Below, piece by piece: positions 23,043 through 36,375 of a stretch of 64,000 bases of DNA (positions within the stretch are counted from its first letter, which is position 1; every line of letters starts with the position of its first letter). Made by a program: the position numbers and the translations under genes. This DNA comes from Haematobia irritans (Eukaryota; Arthropoda; Insecta; Diptera; Muscidae), in NCBI RefSeq assembly GCF_050003625.1, contig NC_134398.1, positions 197,167,700 to 197,231,699 of the forward strand, given 5' to 3'. The notes under the pieces are model-generated. The model made no database searches. It was not told the DNA's origin and saw nothing but the letters and a program-made list of their open reading frames with translations.

Positions 23043-24208
23043 ACAAGTATATATAGCACTAAGTTCGGCCGGGCCGAATCTTAAATACCCACCACCATGA
23101 ACCAAATATTAGGGTTTCCTTTGAAATTTCAGGAGGGCTTGAGGACTTGAGGATATTCCCGAAGATAAATTTAAAGATTTCACCTATGAGGACTATATAA
23201 GATTCTGGATTTATAAGAACCATTTTTGTTTGAGTTTTAGAGGAATCATTAACATCTCTTGTAAGTGTGCAAGAAAATTATAAAATAAAGTCTTGATTTG
23301 AAATCTGAAATCTGTAGAAGTAAAATCTGGAAATTTTACATTGAGTTTCAAGCAATTTTCATGATCAGTGCGCCTTCTACACCCTCAAGAAGTGAAGTCG
23401 GTCTATATGGAGGCATTACCAAATGGATCGATAAAAACTTAATCCGATACACGTTATTGTGAGCCTAAAATACCAGAATATTTACAATTTCAGGCAAATC
23501 AGATAAAAACTACGGTTTCTAGAAACCTAAGGAGTTAAATCGGGAGATCGTTCTTATGGGGGCTATACTAAAATATGGACCGATACTCACCGTTTTCGGC
23601 ACACCTCTTTATGACCCGAAAATACCTCTAGATTTCCAATTTCAGGTAAATTGAATAAAAACTGCGGTTTCTATAATCCCAAGAAGTAAAATCGGGAGAT
23701 CGGTCTATATGGGGGCTATACCAAAATATGGATCTATACTCACAATTTTTGGCACACGTATTTGTGGTCCTACAATACCTCTAGATTTCCAATTTCAGGT
23801 AAATTGAATAAAAACTGCGGTGTCTATAAGCCCAAGAAATGAAATCGGGAGATCGGTCTATGTGGGGGCTATACCAAAACATGGACCGATAATCACCATT
23901 TTTGGCACACCTCTTTATGGTCATAAAAAACCTGGACCGATAAGTCCATCTTCGAACTTGACCTGCCTGCAGACAAAAGACGAGTTTGTCCAAAATTTCA
24001 GTACGATTGCTTCATTATTGAAGACTGTAGCGTGACTACAACAGACAGACAGACGGACAGACGGACATCGTTATATCGTCTTAGAATTTCTCCCTGATCA
24101 AGAATATATATACATTATATAGTCGGAAATCGATATTTCGATGTGTTACAAACGGAACGACAAACTTATTATACCCCCGTCACCATTCTATGGTGGTGGG
24201 TATAAAAA
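23043..24208 (+). mobile_element. modular non-coding repeat (TTCGGCCGGGCCGAA family), near full length
   Basis: Begins ACAAGTATATATAGCACTAAG, TTCGGCCGGGCCGAATCTTAAA, TACCCACCACCATG. It carries about four ATCGGGAGATCGGTCTATAT / GGGGGCTATACCAAAA units and GACAGACAGACGGACAGACG, and ends with the CACCATTCTATGGTGGTGGG hairpin and TATAAAAA. It is the inverse-orientation sister of 2465-3823. Bases from 23515 on are repeated exactly at 26295 onward. Confidence 0.75.
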
Positions 24209-24295
24209 TATTGTATACATACCTATGCATAAATAAAATTTTCTACACATGAGATTATATGAATATTTTTTTTTTTAAAGTTGAACCCCCCAGCC

Positions 24296-25279
24296 AACCT
24301 GTTCTATGGGAGCTATATCTAAATCTGATCCGATTTGGATTTTATTTTGCATATACAGTCACTGCTATAGAAAATAGAATAAGCCAAATTTGAATAAGAT
24401 CGGTTGATAAATAAGGGTTTTATGGCCCGGCGATACATATATATGGGAGCTATAGCTAAATCTGAACCGATTTCGACGATTTTTTGCACATTAGTAAGTA
24501 CTACAGATAATTAGATTTGGCCAACTTTGATTCAGATCGAATGATAAATAAGGGATTTATGGCCAAATTTGAAAAAATCGGGCGATACATATATATGGGA
24601 GCTATAATTAAATCTGAACCGATTTCGATGAATTTTTGGCACAATTAAAGGGTGGTCAATTGGATTACTTTGTGACAAATTCGACGCCGATCGGTTAGTA
24701 AATGAGCGCAATCTGACTCCATTTATCGAAATCGGGCAATACATATATATGGGAGCTATATCTAAATTGGATCCGAATTTTTCCAAATGCAGTAGCCTTC
24801 GTCCTTGTGCCAAAAAAGCGGCACATGCCAAATTTCATGAAAATCGGTTAATAATTGCGAAATGTTCAAGCACATTTCAGTAAACATTTGGCTTCTGGGT
24901 CCATATATTGTGCAAAATTTCAAGCAAATTAGGGTAAAACTCTGGCTTCTGGGTCCATATAAGTGTATTTCGCGCGAAAGATATATATGGAAGCTATATC
25001 TAAATCTGAAGCGATTTCTTCCAAAATCAATAGGGTACTATTCTGACCCAAAACAGAAACCTATGCCAAATTTGAAGTCGATTGTACTACAACTGCGACT
25101 TAGAAATGTGTTCACAGACAAACGGACGGACAAGAGGGCATGGCTAGATCGACTCAGGGACCCACCCTGATCATTATTGCCAAAGACACCATGTGTCCAT
25201 CTCGTCTCCTTCTGGGTGTTGGCAACATATCCACTAACTTACAATACCCTGTTCCACAGTGCGGCGCAGGGTATAAAAA
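24296..25279 (+). mobile_element. modular non-coding repeat (GGGAGCTATATCTAAATC units), 5'-truncated
   Basis: Five or six units of about 120-160 bp, each with TATATATGGGAGCTATA, TCTGAACCGATTTCGA and CAAATTTG.GTAAGATCGG. The copy closes with ACAAACGGACGGACAAGAGG, CCTTCTGGGTGTTGGCAAC and the hairpin CCCTGTTCCACAGTGCGGCG-CAGGGTATAAAAA. It has an identical copy at +2780. Confidence 0.65.
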
Positions 25280-25675
25280 TCTTCTATTTGTAGGATTTTA
25301 ATTTTTGGTTTAACATTTTATTGAATTTAAGAAAACAGATTTTACTTTGAAGTATCTGTTATAATTTGGATTTTAAAACTTGCATTTTTTATATGCTTTT
25401 AATATATCGCAAAACGAGAATGAAAATCTATAAATAAGAGCTGTTTTATAATTTTAATTTTATTGATCATATATTTAAAGCTATAGATATACTTAAAAAA
25501 AGTATTTATTTAAAAAAAGCCACACCTTTGGTTCAGAATCAATACCAAAATCATTAAGCGAATGTCAAAATCTTTGGATGCAAGATAAATTTTTACGGTG
25601 TATCTCAACGTTTTTAATTTCATGGAAATCGGATAAAAATTGTGTTGTTGAGATGCTCAAGAAAACTTTAGAAGA

Positions 25676-25965
25676 TATATATGGGAGCTATATCTAAATC
25701 TGAATAGATTTCTTCCGAAATCAAAAGAGTTCTATTGATTTTGGAAGAAATCGATTGATTTGTGTCAAATTTGAAATCGATTGTGTTAAAACTGCGACTA
25801 GACTTTGATGGCAGACGGGTATGACTAGATCGACTCAGGGGCCGACCCGGAGCATTAGTGCCAAAGACACAATGTGTCTCTTTTGTTTCCTTCTGGGTGT
25901 TGGAAACATATGCTTTAACTTACAATACCCTGTTATACACTGTGGCGCAGTGTACAAAAATTAAA
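25676..25965 (+). mobile_element. modular non-coding repeat, 3' fragment
   Basis: One GATATATATGGGAGCTATA unit, then CGACTCAGGGGCCGACCC, CCTTCTGGGTGTTGGAAAC and a decayed 3' hairpin (CCCTGTTATACACTGTGGCG). It has an identical copy at +2780. Confidence 0.55.
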
Positions 25966-26294
25966 AACGAACTTAAACGAAATAAATTGTCGGACACTTT
26001 TTCTGAACTTTCCCTATTGCCAAGCCATAATCAGTTTGTGTCGAGTCTCCCAGAAATTTAGTCAACATTTTTTTTACAAATATATCAATCATGAAAATTG
26101 TAAAATTATTTCGAAATTATAGTTTATTCTTACTCCCTCTTCCCACTGTCTATGCAACCATCAAGTGATGAGTTTGTTCGTGTAAAAACATAAAACAATT
26201 TTGCGATAGATGTGTATTTTGTGTGTTGAGCTAATAACGTATTTGTAGTCACGTATTTGCGGCTTAAATTGCTAATCATAATTATATTTTACTC

Positions 26295-29074
26295 GTTTCT
26301 AGAAACCTAAGGAGTTAAATCGGGAGATCGTTCTTATGGGGGCTATACTAAAATATGGACCGATACTCACCGTTTTCGGCACACCTCTTTATGACCCGAA
26401 AATACCTCTAGATTTCCAATTTCAGGTAAATTGAATAAAAACTGCGGTTTCTATAATCCCAAGAAGTAAAATCGGGAGATCGGTCTATATGGGGGCTATA
26501 CCAAAATATGGATCTATACTCACAATTTTTGGCACACGTATTTGTGGTCCTACAATACCTCTAGATTTCCAATTTCAGGTAAATTGAATAAAAACTGCGG
26601 TGTCTATAAGCCCAAGAAATGAAATCGGGAGATCGGTCTATGTGGGGGCTATACCAAAACATGGACCGATAATCACCATTTTTGGCACACCTCTTTATGG
26701 TCATAAAAAACCTGGACCGATAAGTCCATCTTCGAACTTGACCTGCCTGCAGACAAAAGACGAGTTTGTCCAAAATTTCAGTACGATTGCTTCATTATTG
26801 AAGACTGTAGCGTGACTACAACAGACAGACAGACGGACAGACGGACATCGTTATATCGTCTTAGAATTTCTCCCTGATCAAGAATATATATACATTATAT
26901 AGTCGGAAATCGATATTTCGATGTGTTACAAACGGAACGACAAACTTATTATACCCCCGTCACCATTCTATGGTGGTGGGTATAAAAATATTGTATACAT
27001 ACCTATGCATAAATAAAATTTTCTACACATGAGATTATATGAATATTTTTTTTTTTAAAGTTGAACCCCCCAGCCAACCTGTTCTATGGGAGCTATATCT
27101 AAATCTGATCCGATTTGGATTTTATTTTGCATATACAGTCACTGCTATAGAAAATAGAATAAGCCAAATTTGAATAAGATCGGTTGATAAATAAGGGTTT
27201 TATGGCCCGGCGATACATATATATGGGAGCTATAGCTAAATCTGAACCGATTTCGACGATTTTTTGCACATTAGTAAGTACTACAGATAATTAGATTTGG
27301 CCAACTTTGATTCAGATCGAATGATAAATAAGGGATTTATGGCCAAATTTGAAAAAATCGGGCGATACATATATATGGGAGCTATAATTAAATCTGAACC
27401 GATTTCGATGAATTTTTGGCACAATTAAAGGGTGGTCAATTGGATTACTTTGTGACAAATTCGACGCCGATCGGTTAGTAAATGAGCGCAATCTGACTCC
27501 ATTTATCGAAATCGGGCAATACATATATATGGGAGCTATATCTAAATTGGATCCGAATTTTTCCAAATGCAGTAGCCTTCGTCCTTGTGCCAAAAAAGCG
27601 GCACATGCCAAATTTCATGAAAATCGGTTAATAATTGCGAAATGTTCAAGCACATTTCAGTAAACATTTGGCTTCTGGGTCCATATATTGTGCAAAATTT
27701 CAAGCAAATTAGGGTAAAACTCTGGCTTCTGGGTCCATATAAGTGTATTTCGCGCGAAAGATATATATGGAAGCTATATCTAAATCTGAAGCGATTTCTT
27801 CCAAAATCAATAGGGTACTATTCTGACCCAAAACAGAAACCTATGCCAAATTTGAAGTCGATTGTACTACAACTGCGACTTAGAAATGTGTTCACAGACA
27901 AACGGACGGACAAGAGGGCATGGCTAGATCGACTCAGGGACCCACCCTGATCATTATTGCCAAAGACACCATGTGTCCATCTCGTCTCCTTCTGGGTGTT
28001 GGCAACATATCCACTAACTTACAATACCCTGTTCCACAGTGCGGCGCAGGGTATAAAAATCTTCTATTTGTAGGATTTTAATTTTTGGTTTAACATTTTA
28101 TTGAATTTAAGAAAACAGATTTTACTTTGAAGTATCTGTTATAATTTGGATTTTAAAACTTGCATTTTTTATATGCTTTTAATATATCGCAAAACGAGAA
28201 TGAAAATCTATAAATAAGAGCTGTTTTATAATTTTAATTTTATTGATCATATATTTAAAGCTATAGATATACTTAAAAAAAGTATTTATTTAAAAAAAGC
28301 CACACCTTTGGTTCAGAATCAATACCAAAATCATTAAGCGAATGTCAAAATCTTTGGATGCAAGATAAATTTTTACGGTGTATCTCAACGTTTTTAATTT
28401 CATGGAAATCGGATAAAAATTGTGTTGTTGAGATGCTCAAGAAAACTTTAGAAGATATATATGGGAGCTATATCTAAATCTGAATAGATTTCTTCCGAAA
28501 TCAAAAGAGTTCTATTGATTTTGGAAGAAATCGATTGATTTGTGTCAAATTTGAAATCGATTGTGTTAAAACTGCGACTAGACTTTGATGGCAGACGGGT
28601 ATGACTAGATCGACTCAGGGGCCGACCCGGAGCATTAGTGCCAAAGACACAATGTGTCTCTTTTGTTTCCTTCTGGGTGTTGGAAACATATGCTTTAACT
28701 TACAATACCCTGTTATACACTGTGGCGCAGTGTACAAAAATTAAAAACGAACTTAAACGAAATAAATTGTCGGACACTTTTTCTGAACTTTCCCTATTGC
28801 CAAGCCATAATCAGTTTGTGTCGAGTCTCCCAGAAATTTAGTCAACATTTTTTTTACAAATATATCAATCATGAAAATTGTAAAATTATTTCGAAATTAT
28901 AGTTTATTCTTACTCCCTCTTCCCACTGTCTATGCAACCATCAAGTGATGAGTTTGTTCGTGTAAAAACATAAAACAATTTTGCGATAGATGTGTATTTT
29001 GTGTGTTGAGCTAATAACGTATTTGTAGTCACGTATTTGCGGCTTAAATTGCTAATCATAATTATATTTTACTC
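26295..29074 (+). repeat. 2,780-bp direct tandem duplication, copy 2
   Basis: Exact-looking second copy of 23515-26294, followed by unique sequence TCTTTCACTAGG. It includes the second copies of the modular repeats (partial copy 26295-26988, 27076-28059, 28456-28745). No difference was found by eye, so it is either a very young duplication or an assembly artefact. Confidence 0.9.
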
Positions 29075-29524
29075 TCTTTCACTAGGATGCGCAACTCTAA
29101 TCTCATACCATAGCATATAGAATGATGGGATGGATGAATGTATAAATCGTGATCCAGCAGATGAATGCCAATGTGTGAAATTATGTTACTTTTTTTCCCC
29201 GGGATGCTATTAAAGAACCATGACGGTTGGTGGACAATCATACCACATTACCATTGCTCCATTGAATGCAGTGGTGTTTGTAATTCGTTTGTGGTGATTC
29301 ATTCATGGTTGATGGTTGCAAATAAATCACTGCCTCATATATAGCGAGATCCATTATGGGAATTTTATCCATTTGAAATATGTGATTTTCCTGAAAAACA
29401 GGCTTATAATTTTATGGTCTGATCAAATTTTGTTGGAAATTTTGTACACTAAGTAAAATATTGAAATTTTGTATTTAAGACTGCAATTTATAAGTTTGCA
29501 TGTGCATATTTTTATTAAGAAAAA
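29075..29524. other. no gene recognised
   Basis: Unique-looking intergenic DNA without coding signal. Confidence 0.4.
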
Positions 29525-30108
29525 ATAAGATAACAATACGGTAGAAAGTTTGGCCGAATTTTATGTATAGGTCGCATACAATGTTGTATAAAATTCTGCC
29601 ATCCACACTTCAATTATTGGTATCAAGGTATCATAAAAATTCTTAGCATTGTCTCTTATGAAATAGGTTCTTACAAGATGCTGTGGAAGTCAAATCTGAG
29701 GAATGGATTTGTATGGGTACTATATACAATTATGAAACGGTATTTACTAATTTTTGCATGGTTATTAGGAGGCATACACTAACATCACAGTTTCAATCCA
29801 ATTCGGATGAAATTTGTTTCTCTAAGAGACTCTACAAGTCAAATCTTAAGAGCATTTTATATTGATGATATATCTAATAGTGGTCCAATTTAGCCTATTT
29901 AAAATATCATTCGGTCTACAATAACAAGCAATAGCGCCCAGTTTTAAGACAATAGCTTCTTTCGTCCGGAAATAATTTCAACAAATGATCGGACAGGCAT
30001 CAACAGATCGACTCACAATTTCACCACTCCTGAGACAAATACTTCGATACGTTACAAATGGAATGGCAAAGTTACCATATCCCACATCCTACGTTGGTGG
30101 GTGTAAAA
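29525..30108 (+). mobile_element. modular non-coding repeat, diverged short copy
   Basis: Decayed 5' module (AGTTTGGCCGAATTTTATG), one TACTATATACAATTATGAAA unit, a GTTACAAATGGAATGGCAA word and the 3' hairpin CATCCTACGTTGGTGGGTG-TAAAAA. It is older than the other copies. Confidence 0.5.
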
Positions 30109-31296
30109 AAAATCAGAATTTCGGGCCAACATCACCACATTTAAACTTTTTCCATAAAATTGCGACAAAATGAGTGGCTCCGTACTGAAAGCCTTCTCAT
30201 GCCCAAATTATTTGATTGATAAAACCACGGCGATTTCTTGAGATGCTTACTCTCTCAGCTATGCAGAGCATTTTCAATGTGCAATTTATAACTTCGGATA
30301 CTAATTGTTTAGGGTAGCTGGATTTGATAAACAATTTTTTTTATGAGTTTCTTTCAAAATATTTCCAATTAAACAGTTCATTGAAGTTGAACAAATTTTC
30401 AATAAATAAATTAATTGATACAATAGAATTTTTAATCAACATAGAAACGTTAAGTTAATTAAGTCAATAATTGAAAATTTGTAAATACTCAATTAAAAAA
30501 TTAATTGATACAATTTACCTGTTTAACCTCAAACGCGAAAGACTAGGTCAGTTAAAAAAGTGATGGAATTTTGTAAAATTTTAATTCAAAGTTTTATTTC
30601 AAATAATTTAATCAATCAAGCAATCAACCTCAATTAAATGTTTAATGGAATCAATTAAAAAATTAATTGAAATTTGCTAATGAAACCAATTAATTTTTAA
30701 TCAAGTATTTTTTATGTCCAATTAAAACTGTGATTGATACCATCATTTTCAAACGGACATCTCACGCTGCACGAATGTAGCTATGGGACATTTTGGCCAA
30801 TTCTCGCAGAAACTCCGCCTTGGGATGATCGGGACATTGGTCCAAAAGTCCAACGGTTTGAGATTTGAGAATTTTGGTGGCTTTTGTGTGGTGGTAATTG
30901 ACGTCTTTTTAAGCCATTCTTGCTGAATGCGAATGTGTGAAGTCCTATTGGAATGACCATTGTCTGTGGCTGAAACGTTTGTCTGTCCAGGTTAAGTACT
31001 GTAACGAGTTGTTGTATGGTTCATACAAGACTGTCTCTCTTTTGTTAATCTTTTTCTCTTCTTAAGTCTAACATTTGTCATGTTATCTGTAATATAGCCG
31101 GTATTTTTCGATAAAATGTTCAAGCATACCTTGACTGTTTTATCGATTTTAAATATGTATTATCGGCGTCTACATGTACGTTACAAAATAATTACAGTAT
31201 AGTAGGAATTTAGTAATAGATTATCTTTACAATAAATACCATTTTACAGTACTGCAACCCAAATGCGATAAATGTATACTTTTGGGGAAGAAAACT
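30109..31296. other. no gene recognised; ATTAATTGA-rich stretch
   Basis: 30350-30750 is dense in AATTAATTGA and CAATTAAA words in both orientations and may be an old MITE, but no paired ends could be fixed. The remainder shows nothing. Confidence 0.35.
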
Positions 31297-31321
31297 CAAA
31301 AAAAAAAAAAAAAAAAAAAAA
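31297..31321 (+). repeat. poly(A) run at the 5' edge of a modular repeat
   Basis: About 25 uninterrupted A residues directly before ACAAGTAAGTAAAG. Together with the insertion inside an A-run of the mariner transposase, this suggests the family prefers A-rich targets. Confidence 0.7.
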
Positions 31322-33546
31322 ACAAGTAAGTAAAGTAGAAAGTCGGGCGGGGCCGACTATATCATACCCTAAACCACCATTACAGAATTAGTAATCATAA
31401 GCATTTGTGGGGTAACATATAGGTCTGGGAGATAAACCGCAGTTGCATATTTAAGAAAATTAAGGGGTACATGTCTATGGGTGCTTTGTGTCAATCTGAC
31501 TATAGCTCATAGTCAATGTTGCCAGGGAAAATGTTCGGTTTACCCTACAAGGACAAAAAAAGTTCCCTACTTTCCCATACATTCCCAAACAATTTTCACT
31601 ACTATATTTTTCGTTAAATTTAAAAAATTTTACAGAACAAAAATGGTTCAAAGTACTTTATTATCTTAAAACATGAATATGCAACGTATATAACTTAGAA
31701 TATAAATTTGTATTACCACCACGGTTGCCACAGTTGGTTGAATTCTACCCAAATTAGTAATCTTTTTTGTTAAATCTCTATAAAAATAAAATTTTGTAAA
31801 AAGTTTCTATAAACAAATTTTTGTGAGAAATTTTTCTATAGAAATAAAATTTTGACAATAAATTCTATAGAAATAAAATTTTGAGAAAAAATTCCACAGA
31901 AATAAAATTTTGAGAAAATTTTTTATAGAAATAATATTTTGAAAAAAATTTCTATAGAAATACAATTTTGATAAAATGTTCTATAGAAATAAAATGTTGA
32001 CAAAATTTTCTACAGGAATAAAGTTTACCACACATTGTTAAAGATCAAGCCTTGCCGGCTTCTAATTTCCTCCTCTATAGCCACCAAAATGTAAAAATTA
32101 TTACAAATTGTGTGGAGTGAAAATGTCCTTCATTATGGCCCTACGTCCCTACAAGACGCTAAATAAAAATCCTACATATAGGGAATTTCCCCTACTTCTA
32201 GCAACACTGGCTGTGTTGATATTGCGCCTACGGAGTTAGTATGCCACTAATATTGAGCCCATTATTGAAAAAGAGAAAATCGTTAAATTAGTGTGGGTAA
32301 TAAATACAAATTTGTAAAAATCGAGCAATATTCTTATGTAAGAGCTACAAGTACGTATAAGTACGATCGGCTAGTACATCAAAATTTGAAATTTGAGTAA
32401 CATTGGTTAGTAAATAAGAGTACTATGGCCAAATTTGGGAAAATCGAGCGATGCAAATATATGGAAGCTATATCTAAATCTGAACCAATTTGAATAATAT
32501 TTTGCGGGTTTTATACCACAAAAGGTTACCTTGTGCAAGATTTGAGTAAGGTCAGTTACGAAATGAGGCCTGTATGGTGAAACATAAGGTTATAAGGCGA
32601 ATTTTTCAAAATCGGGTGATACATATATGGGAGCTATATCTAAATTTGAACCGATTTCGATGAAATTTTGCACATAAAGTTAGTACTATAGAGGACTGGA
32701 TCTAGCCAACTTTTAGTAAGATCGGTTAATAAATAAGGGTTCTATGGCCAAATTTGGGAAAATCGGGCTACACATATATATGGGAGCTATATCTAAATCT
32801 GAACCGATTTCGATGGTTTTTTGCACATATAGTTAGTGCTATAGAAGACTACATTTAGCCAAATTTGGGTAAGATCGGTTGATAAATAAGGCTTTTATGG
32901 CGAAATTTAGAAAAATCGGGCGGTACATATATATGGGAGCTATAGCTAAATCTTAACCGATTTCGATGATTTTTTGTACATATAGTTAGTGATATAAAAG
33001 ATTATATTAAGCCAACTTTAAGTACGATCGGTTGATAAATAAAGGTTTTGTGGCCAAATTTGGGAAAATCGGGCGATACATATATATGAGAGCTATATCT
33101 AAATCTGAACGGATTTGGATGAAATTTTGCAGACTTCAAGGGCGATGGAAAATATTACCTTTTGCCAAACTTGGTGACGATCCGTTTGAAAAAACGCGCA
33201 ACGTGACCCCATTTTTCGAAATCGGGCGATACATATATATGGGAGCTATATCTAAATTTGATCCGATTTCTTCCAAATTCAATAGCGGTCGTCCTTGTGC
33301 CCAAAAAACTCCCTGTACCAAATTTCATCAAAATCTTTTAATAATTGCGACCGGAATCCTGTGAACAACAAATACATGGACAGACGGACGGACGGACACC
33401 AAGCGCTAGATCGACCCAGGAGGTGATTCTGAGTCGATCGGTATATATTTTATGGGGTCTAAAATCAATATTTCTGGTAGGCACATTTTTTGGCCGATCA
33501 AACTTATTATACCCTGACCACTATGTGGTTTAGGGTATAAAAAAAA
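31322..33546 (+). mobile_element. modular non-coding repeat (GTCGGGCGGGGCCGAC family), full length
   Basis: Complete 5' module ACAAGTAAGTAAAGTAGAAA, GTCGGGCGGGGCCGACTATAT. The body has about seven GCGATACATATATATGGGAG / CTATATCTAAATCTGAACCG units, then CAGACGGACGGACGGACACC. It ends with the hairpin ACCCTGACCACTATGTGGTT-TAGGGTATAAAA. A MITE (31514-32209) is embedded. Non-coding. Confidence 0.75.
31514..32209. mobile_element. MITE-like insertion with CARTGTTGCYAG ends and internal 29-bp run
   Basis: Left end CAATGTTGCCAGGGAAAA and right end (complement) CAGTGTTGCTAGAAG are inverted relative to each other and lie inside the modular repeat. The centre (about 31775-32030) is a run of the 29-bp unit. 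No matching 8-bp target duplication could be seen, so the exact limits are uncertain. Confidence 0.5.
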
Positions 33547-33635
33547 TTGGTTCTTATAAATCATAAATCTGATATAGACTCAATATATACACGCAGAGAA
33601 GAAACATGATCACCCCAAATATTTTATACCCTCCA

Positions 33636-34095
33636 CCAAATAGGTCCATAATTATATATAGCCCCATATAACCCGATCCCCGACCCCCATTTTACCTCCG
33701 GAGCCTATTAGAGGAGCAAAATTCATCCGATCCAGTTGAAATTTGGTACGTGGTGTTAGTATATGATATCAAACAACCATGAAAAAATTAGTTAATATCG
33801 GTCTATAATTATATATAGACCCCATATAAACCAATAAAACGATCCCTAATCACACAAGAATTAGTCCGTATCGGTTCAAAATTATATATAACCCCCATAT
33901 AAAGCGACGCCCACATTTAAATTCTGACTCTCTAATAACAACACAATATCGGTTCGTATTTATTTGTATATACCTCAAATAAACTAACTTACAATTTAGA
34001 AGAAGTTTTAAGATACCTGGCCATCGGTAAGTGTTACTACAATCACAATCTTTAGTGGAAGTTTCTACGCAATCCATGGTGGATGGTATATAAGA
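33636..34095 (-). mobile_element. modular non-coding repeat, partial, minus orientation
   Basis: Minus-strand copy of the CCATGGATTGCGTAGAAACTTC family: TACCCTCCACCAAATAGGTC at one end, CCCATATAAACC/ATAATTATATATAG units, and the 5' module remnant CAATCCATGGTGGATGGTATA near 34070-34095. Confidence 0.55.
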
Positions 34096-34239
34096 TTTTG
34101 CGACAAAAAATTTCCATGTTCACCGAACAAAAATAAAGATTTGCTCTTGAAATATTCCTTCTTGGATAGTATCTGTCATCAAATCCAAATTCTCTATATT
34201 TACAGGTAACCTGTTACGATGATGAGTTTTCAAAGAAAA

Positions 34240-34300
34240 CATTTCAGTATATATGATTCATGGTGGTTGGTATTTAAGATTCGGCCGTGCAGAAATTTTT
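34240..34300 (-). mobile_element. 5' module scrap of modular repeat
   Basis: ATTCATGGTGGTTGGTATTT and AAGATTCGGCCGTGCAGAA are the complement of the 5' hairpin and TACCCACCACCATG of the 23043 family. Confidence 0.5.
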
Positions 34301-35631
34301 GACAAATTCAGCTTAAATTTTCAAAATGAAATAGGTTTTCGTGGTAGATTAAATCATGTATATGTTTGCAAAGAAGAGCTTCAGCCTGTCCAGATAATTT
34401 CCATAATTCTATGGCACTTTTAACCAATTCTGGAGTTGGTTTCCTAAATTAAATACTTCTCGTTTTTTGCCATTAACAATACAAAGAGGCTAAACCTCGT
34501 AATGGGTTTAAGTGCATTTTAGAAGCAATTTCCTTTAATCATAAAAGATTCTCCTTTTTTTCCATCCCAAACTCAAAGCTCCAAAACCCATGACCACATT
34601 GTGTGGCAATTATAAATGCCATTTAACAATAACTCCAATGCAGCAGTAATACCAACAACAAAAACACAATGGTTATATGCGGCGCTATGTATTCCATTGT
34701 ATAATGATGTCAAAGCAAAATTGCACATTGAATAAAGGATAATTTTTCCAATTTGCGACCAATGCATTTATGCTATTGATTCAAGAGTTCATATGCTCTC
34801 AGTTATGCATACACACTCTCGCATATTTGTTTGAGAGAGACCCCACTTGTCTAATAGAGAGATTGTTTGTGTGTATATGTTTGTTAGTATTTTATGTGTA
34901 ATGCTTATTCATACTATCCCTACATTAAATGTGATACCATGGTTGTAATTTTTTTATTTGTTTTATCTATTAATGACATTTAATTAATAGCACACTTTGT
35001 GTATGTTTTCAGTTTTTCATGGTGTTTGCATTTAAATTCTGATATTTTTTTTTTTTTTGCCCTTTCATCACAATTCATTATAATTACACACTTAATGAAT
35101 GGTATATGAAAACGTAGCTAATCCCAAGTAATCCTAGACAGAGATGAAGTTTGTTTAACTACCATAAGGCTATAATATATTTTTAGTGAAATGAGTATCT
35201 GCAAATACCGCCAAATTATATATGTGTACTAATCGGTTCAATATTATCCGGAAGAGAGTCTATGTAGACCTTGTAATCCCAAACAAATTCAGCTTCAATA
35301 TATATAGCCTGAATATTTTCAGAATTTATGCCTAGAAAATATCGATTGTATCGTCCAAACATGATATACTTCGGCAGAAATATTAGTAATGCCGGATTGA
35401 CAACAAATTGGTTAGTTCGGGATATATGCGTCAGACTATAGTGAAACTGTATTCATGTCATAACCTCAGCCCACAGCTTTGATTTCCAGTATGTTTCAAT
35501 TGCCAGGAGTATAAACAATTTGTCGCTGCTCCAAAGGCAACACAGGAAAGGTTATTGCCTCGCACCTTTACTGGTGATGAAAAGCTGTATATTCATGGAA
35601 GGAAGCTTATGCTGTATTGGTGTTAGGCCCA
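34301..35631. other. no gene recognised
   Basis: AT-rich, unique-looking, no supported feature. Confidence 0.4.
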
Positions 35632-36081
35632 CACTAATAGAAAATATTGAATTCCACAATCGTGAACGGACGGTGAAAAAATGAAACGGAAACGTTCGCT
35701 AAAAATTCAAACGGAATGTTCACGATTTCGTCCACGGGCGTTCACGATTTCATGAACGGTATTAATTTTTCTTTGGCCATGAAAAGTCTTAAAATAATCC
35801 CTAGACGTTGTTATAAAAATTCCGCCGGTGGTGCAATGTGCTAAGGCGACTGTTGAATGGTATGGTGGAGACAATACAGGTTCGAGTCACGGTAGCGGAA
35901 ATCTTTTTTTTATTTCGTTTATAAATTCGTAACCATTAGGTTTTGATATCATGAACTCTGGTTGTTGTTTTGACAACGCAACCCCGTCCGTTCTCAGTCT
36001 GACAACACATTTGTGTTAATTCACTTTCATGAACGTATCGTTTTGAAATGACCATGCCGTTCATGTTTTTTTCTATGGGTG
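35632..36081. mobile_element. possible MITE with imperfect CACYMATAGAAAA ends
   Basis: CACTAATAGAAAA at 35632 and the complement of CACCCATAGAAAA at 36081 match at 11 of 13. Internally GTTCACGATTT and CATGAACG words recur in both orientations. No target duplication was found. Confidence 0.35.
35818..35912 (+). repeat. tRNA-like short interspersed element
   Basis: A-box-like GGTGGTGCAATGTGCTAAGG and B-box AGGTTCGAGTCACGG lie about 40 bp apart, followed by a T-run. The flanks do not pair into an acceptor stem. It lies inside the possible MITE at 35632-36081. Confidence 0.5.
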
Positions 36082-36375
36082 CAGCTGGTTTGAACTGCCA
36101 TAATCGGGTGAAATGATCATAGAAGCTTTCTAACGAACTCAATTGATGCGATTGAGCCGGATATTGTATAACGGATGGCGCTACAATATTTTGAAAGGTA
36201 CGACAAGGTGCATTTGCAGCACGGTAAGTCCACATATTGCAAAACTCTTAAAAACGTATTTGATCCATTTGCAAGGCAAAAATTGGACATATTTACGGAT
36301 TATTTCAACGGACGAGCAAAACCATAGGTCCAGAAAGTGGGCAAAACTAAACCGTGCGTTAGGTTGTGTTAGGTA

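Larger units (their letters stand above)
23515..26294 (+). repeat. 2,780-bp direct tandem duplication, copy 1
   Basis: Every stretch compared between this segment and 26295-29074 is identical at an offset of 2,780 bp, including multi-base runs. The segment starts at GTTTCTAGAAACC inside a modular repeat and ends at ATTATATTTTACTC. Confidence 0.9.

Noticed and set aside
35636..36081. hAT-type call for the CACYMATAGAAAA element
   Set aside because: Ends are imperfect and no 8-bp duplication is visible, so only a weak MITE call was kept.
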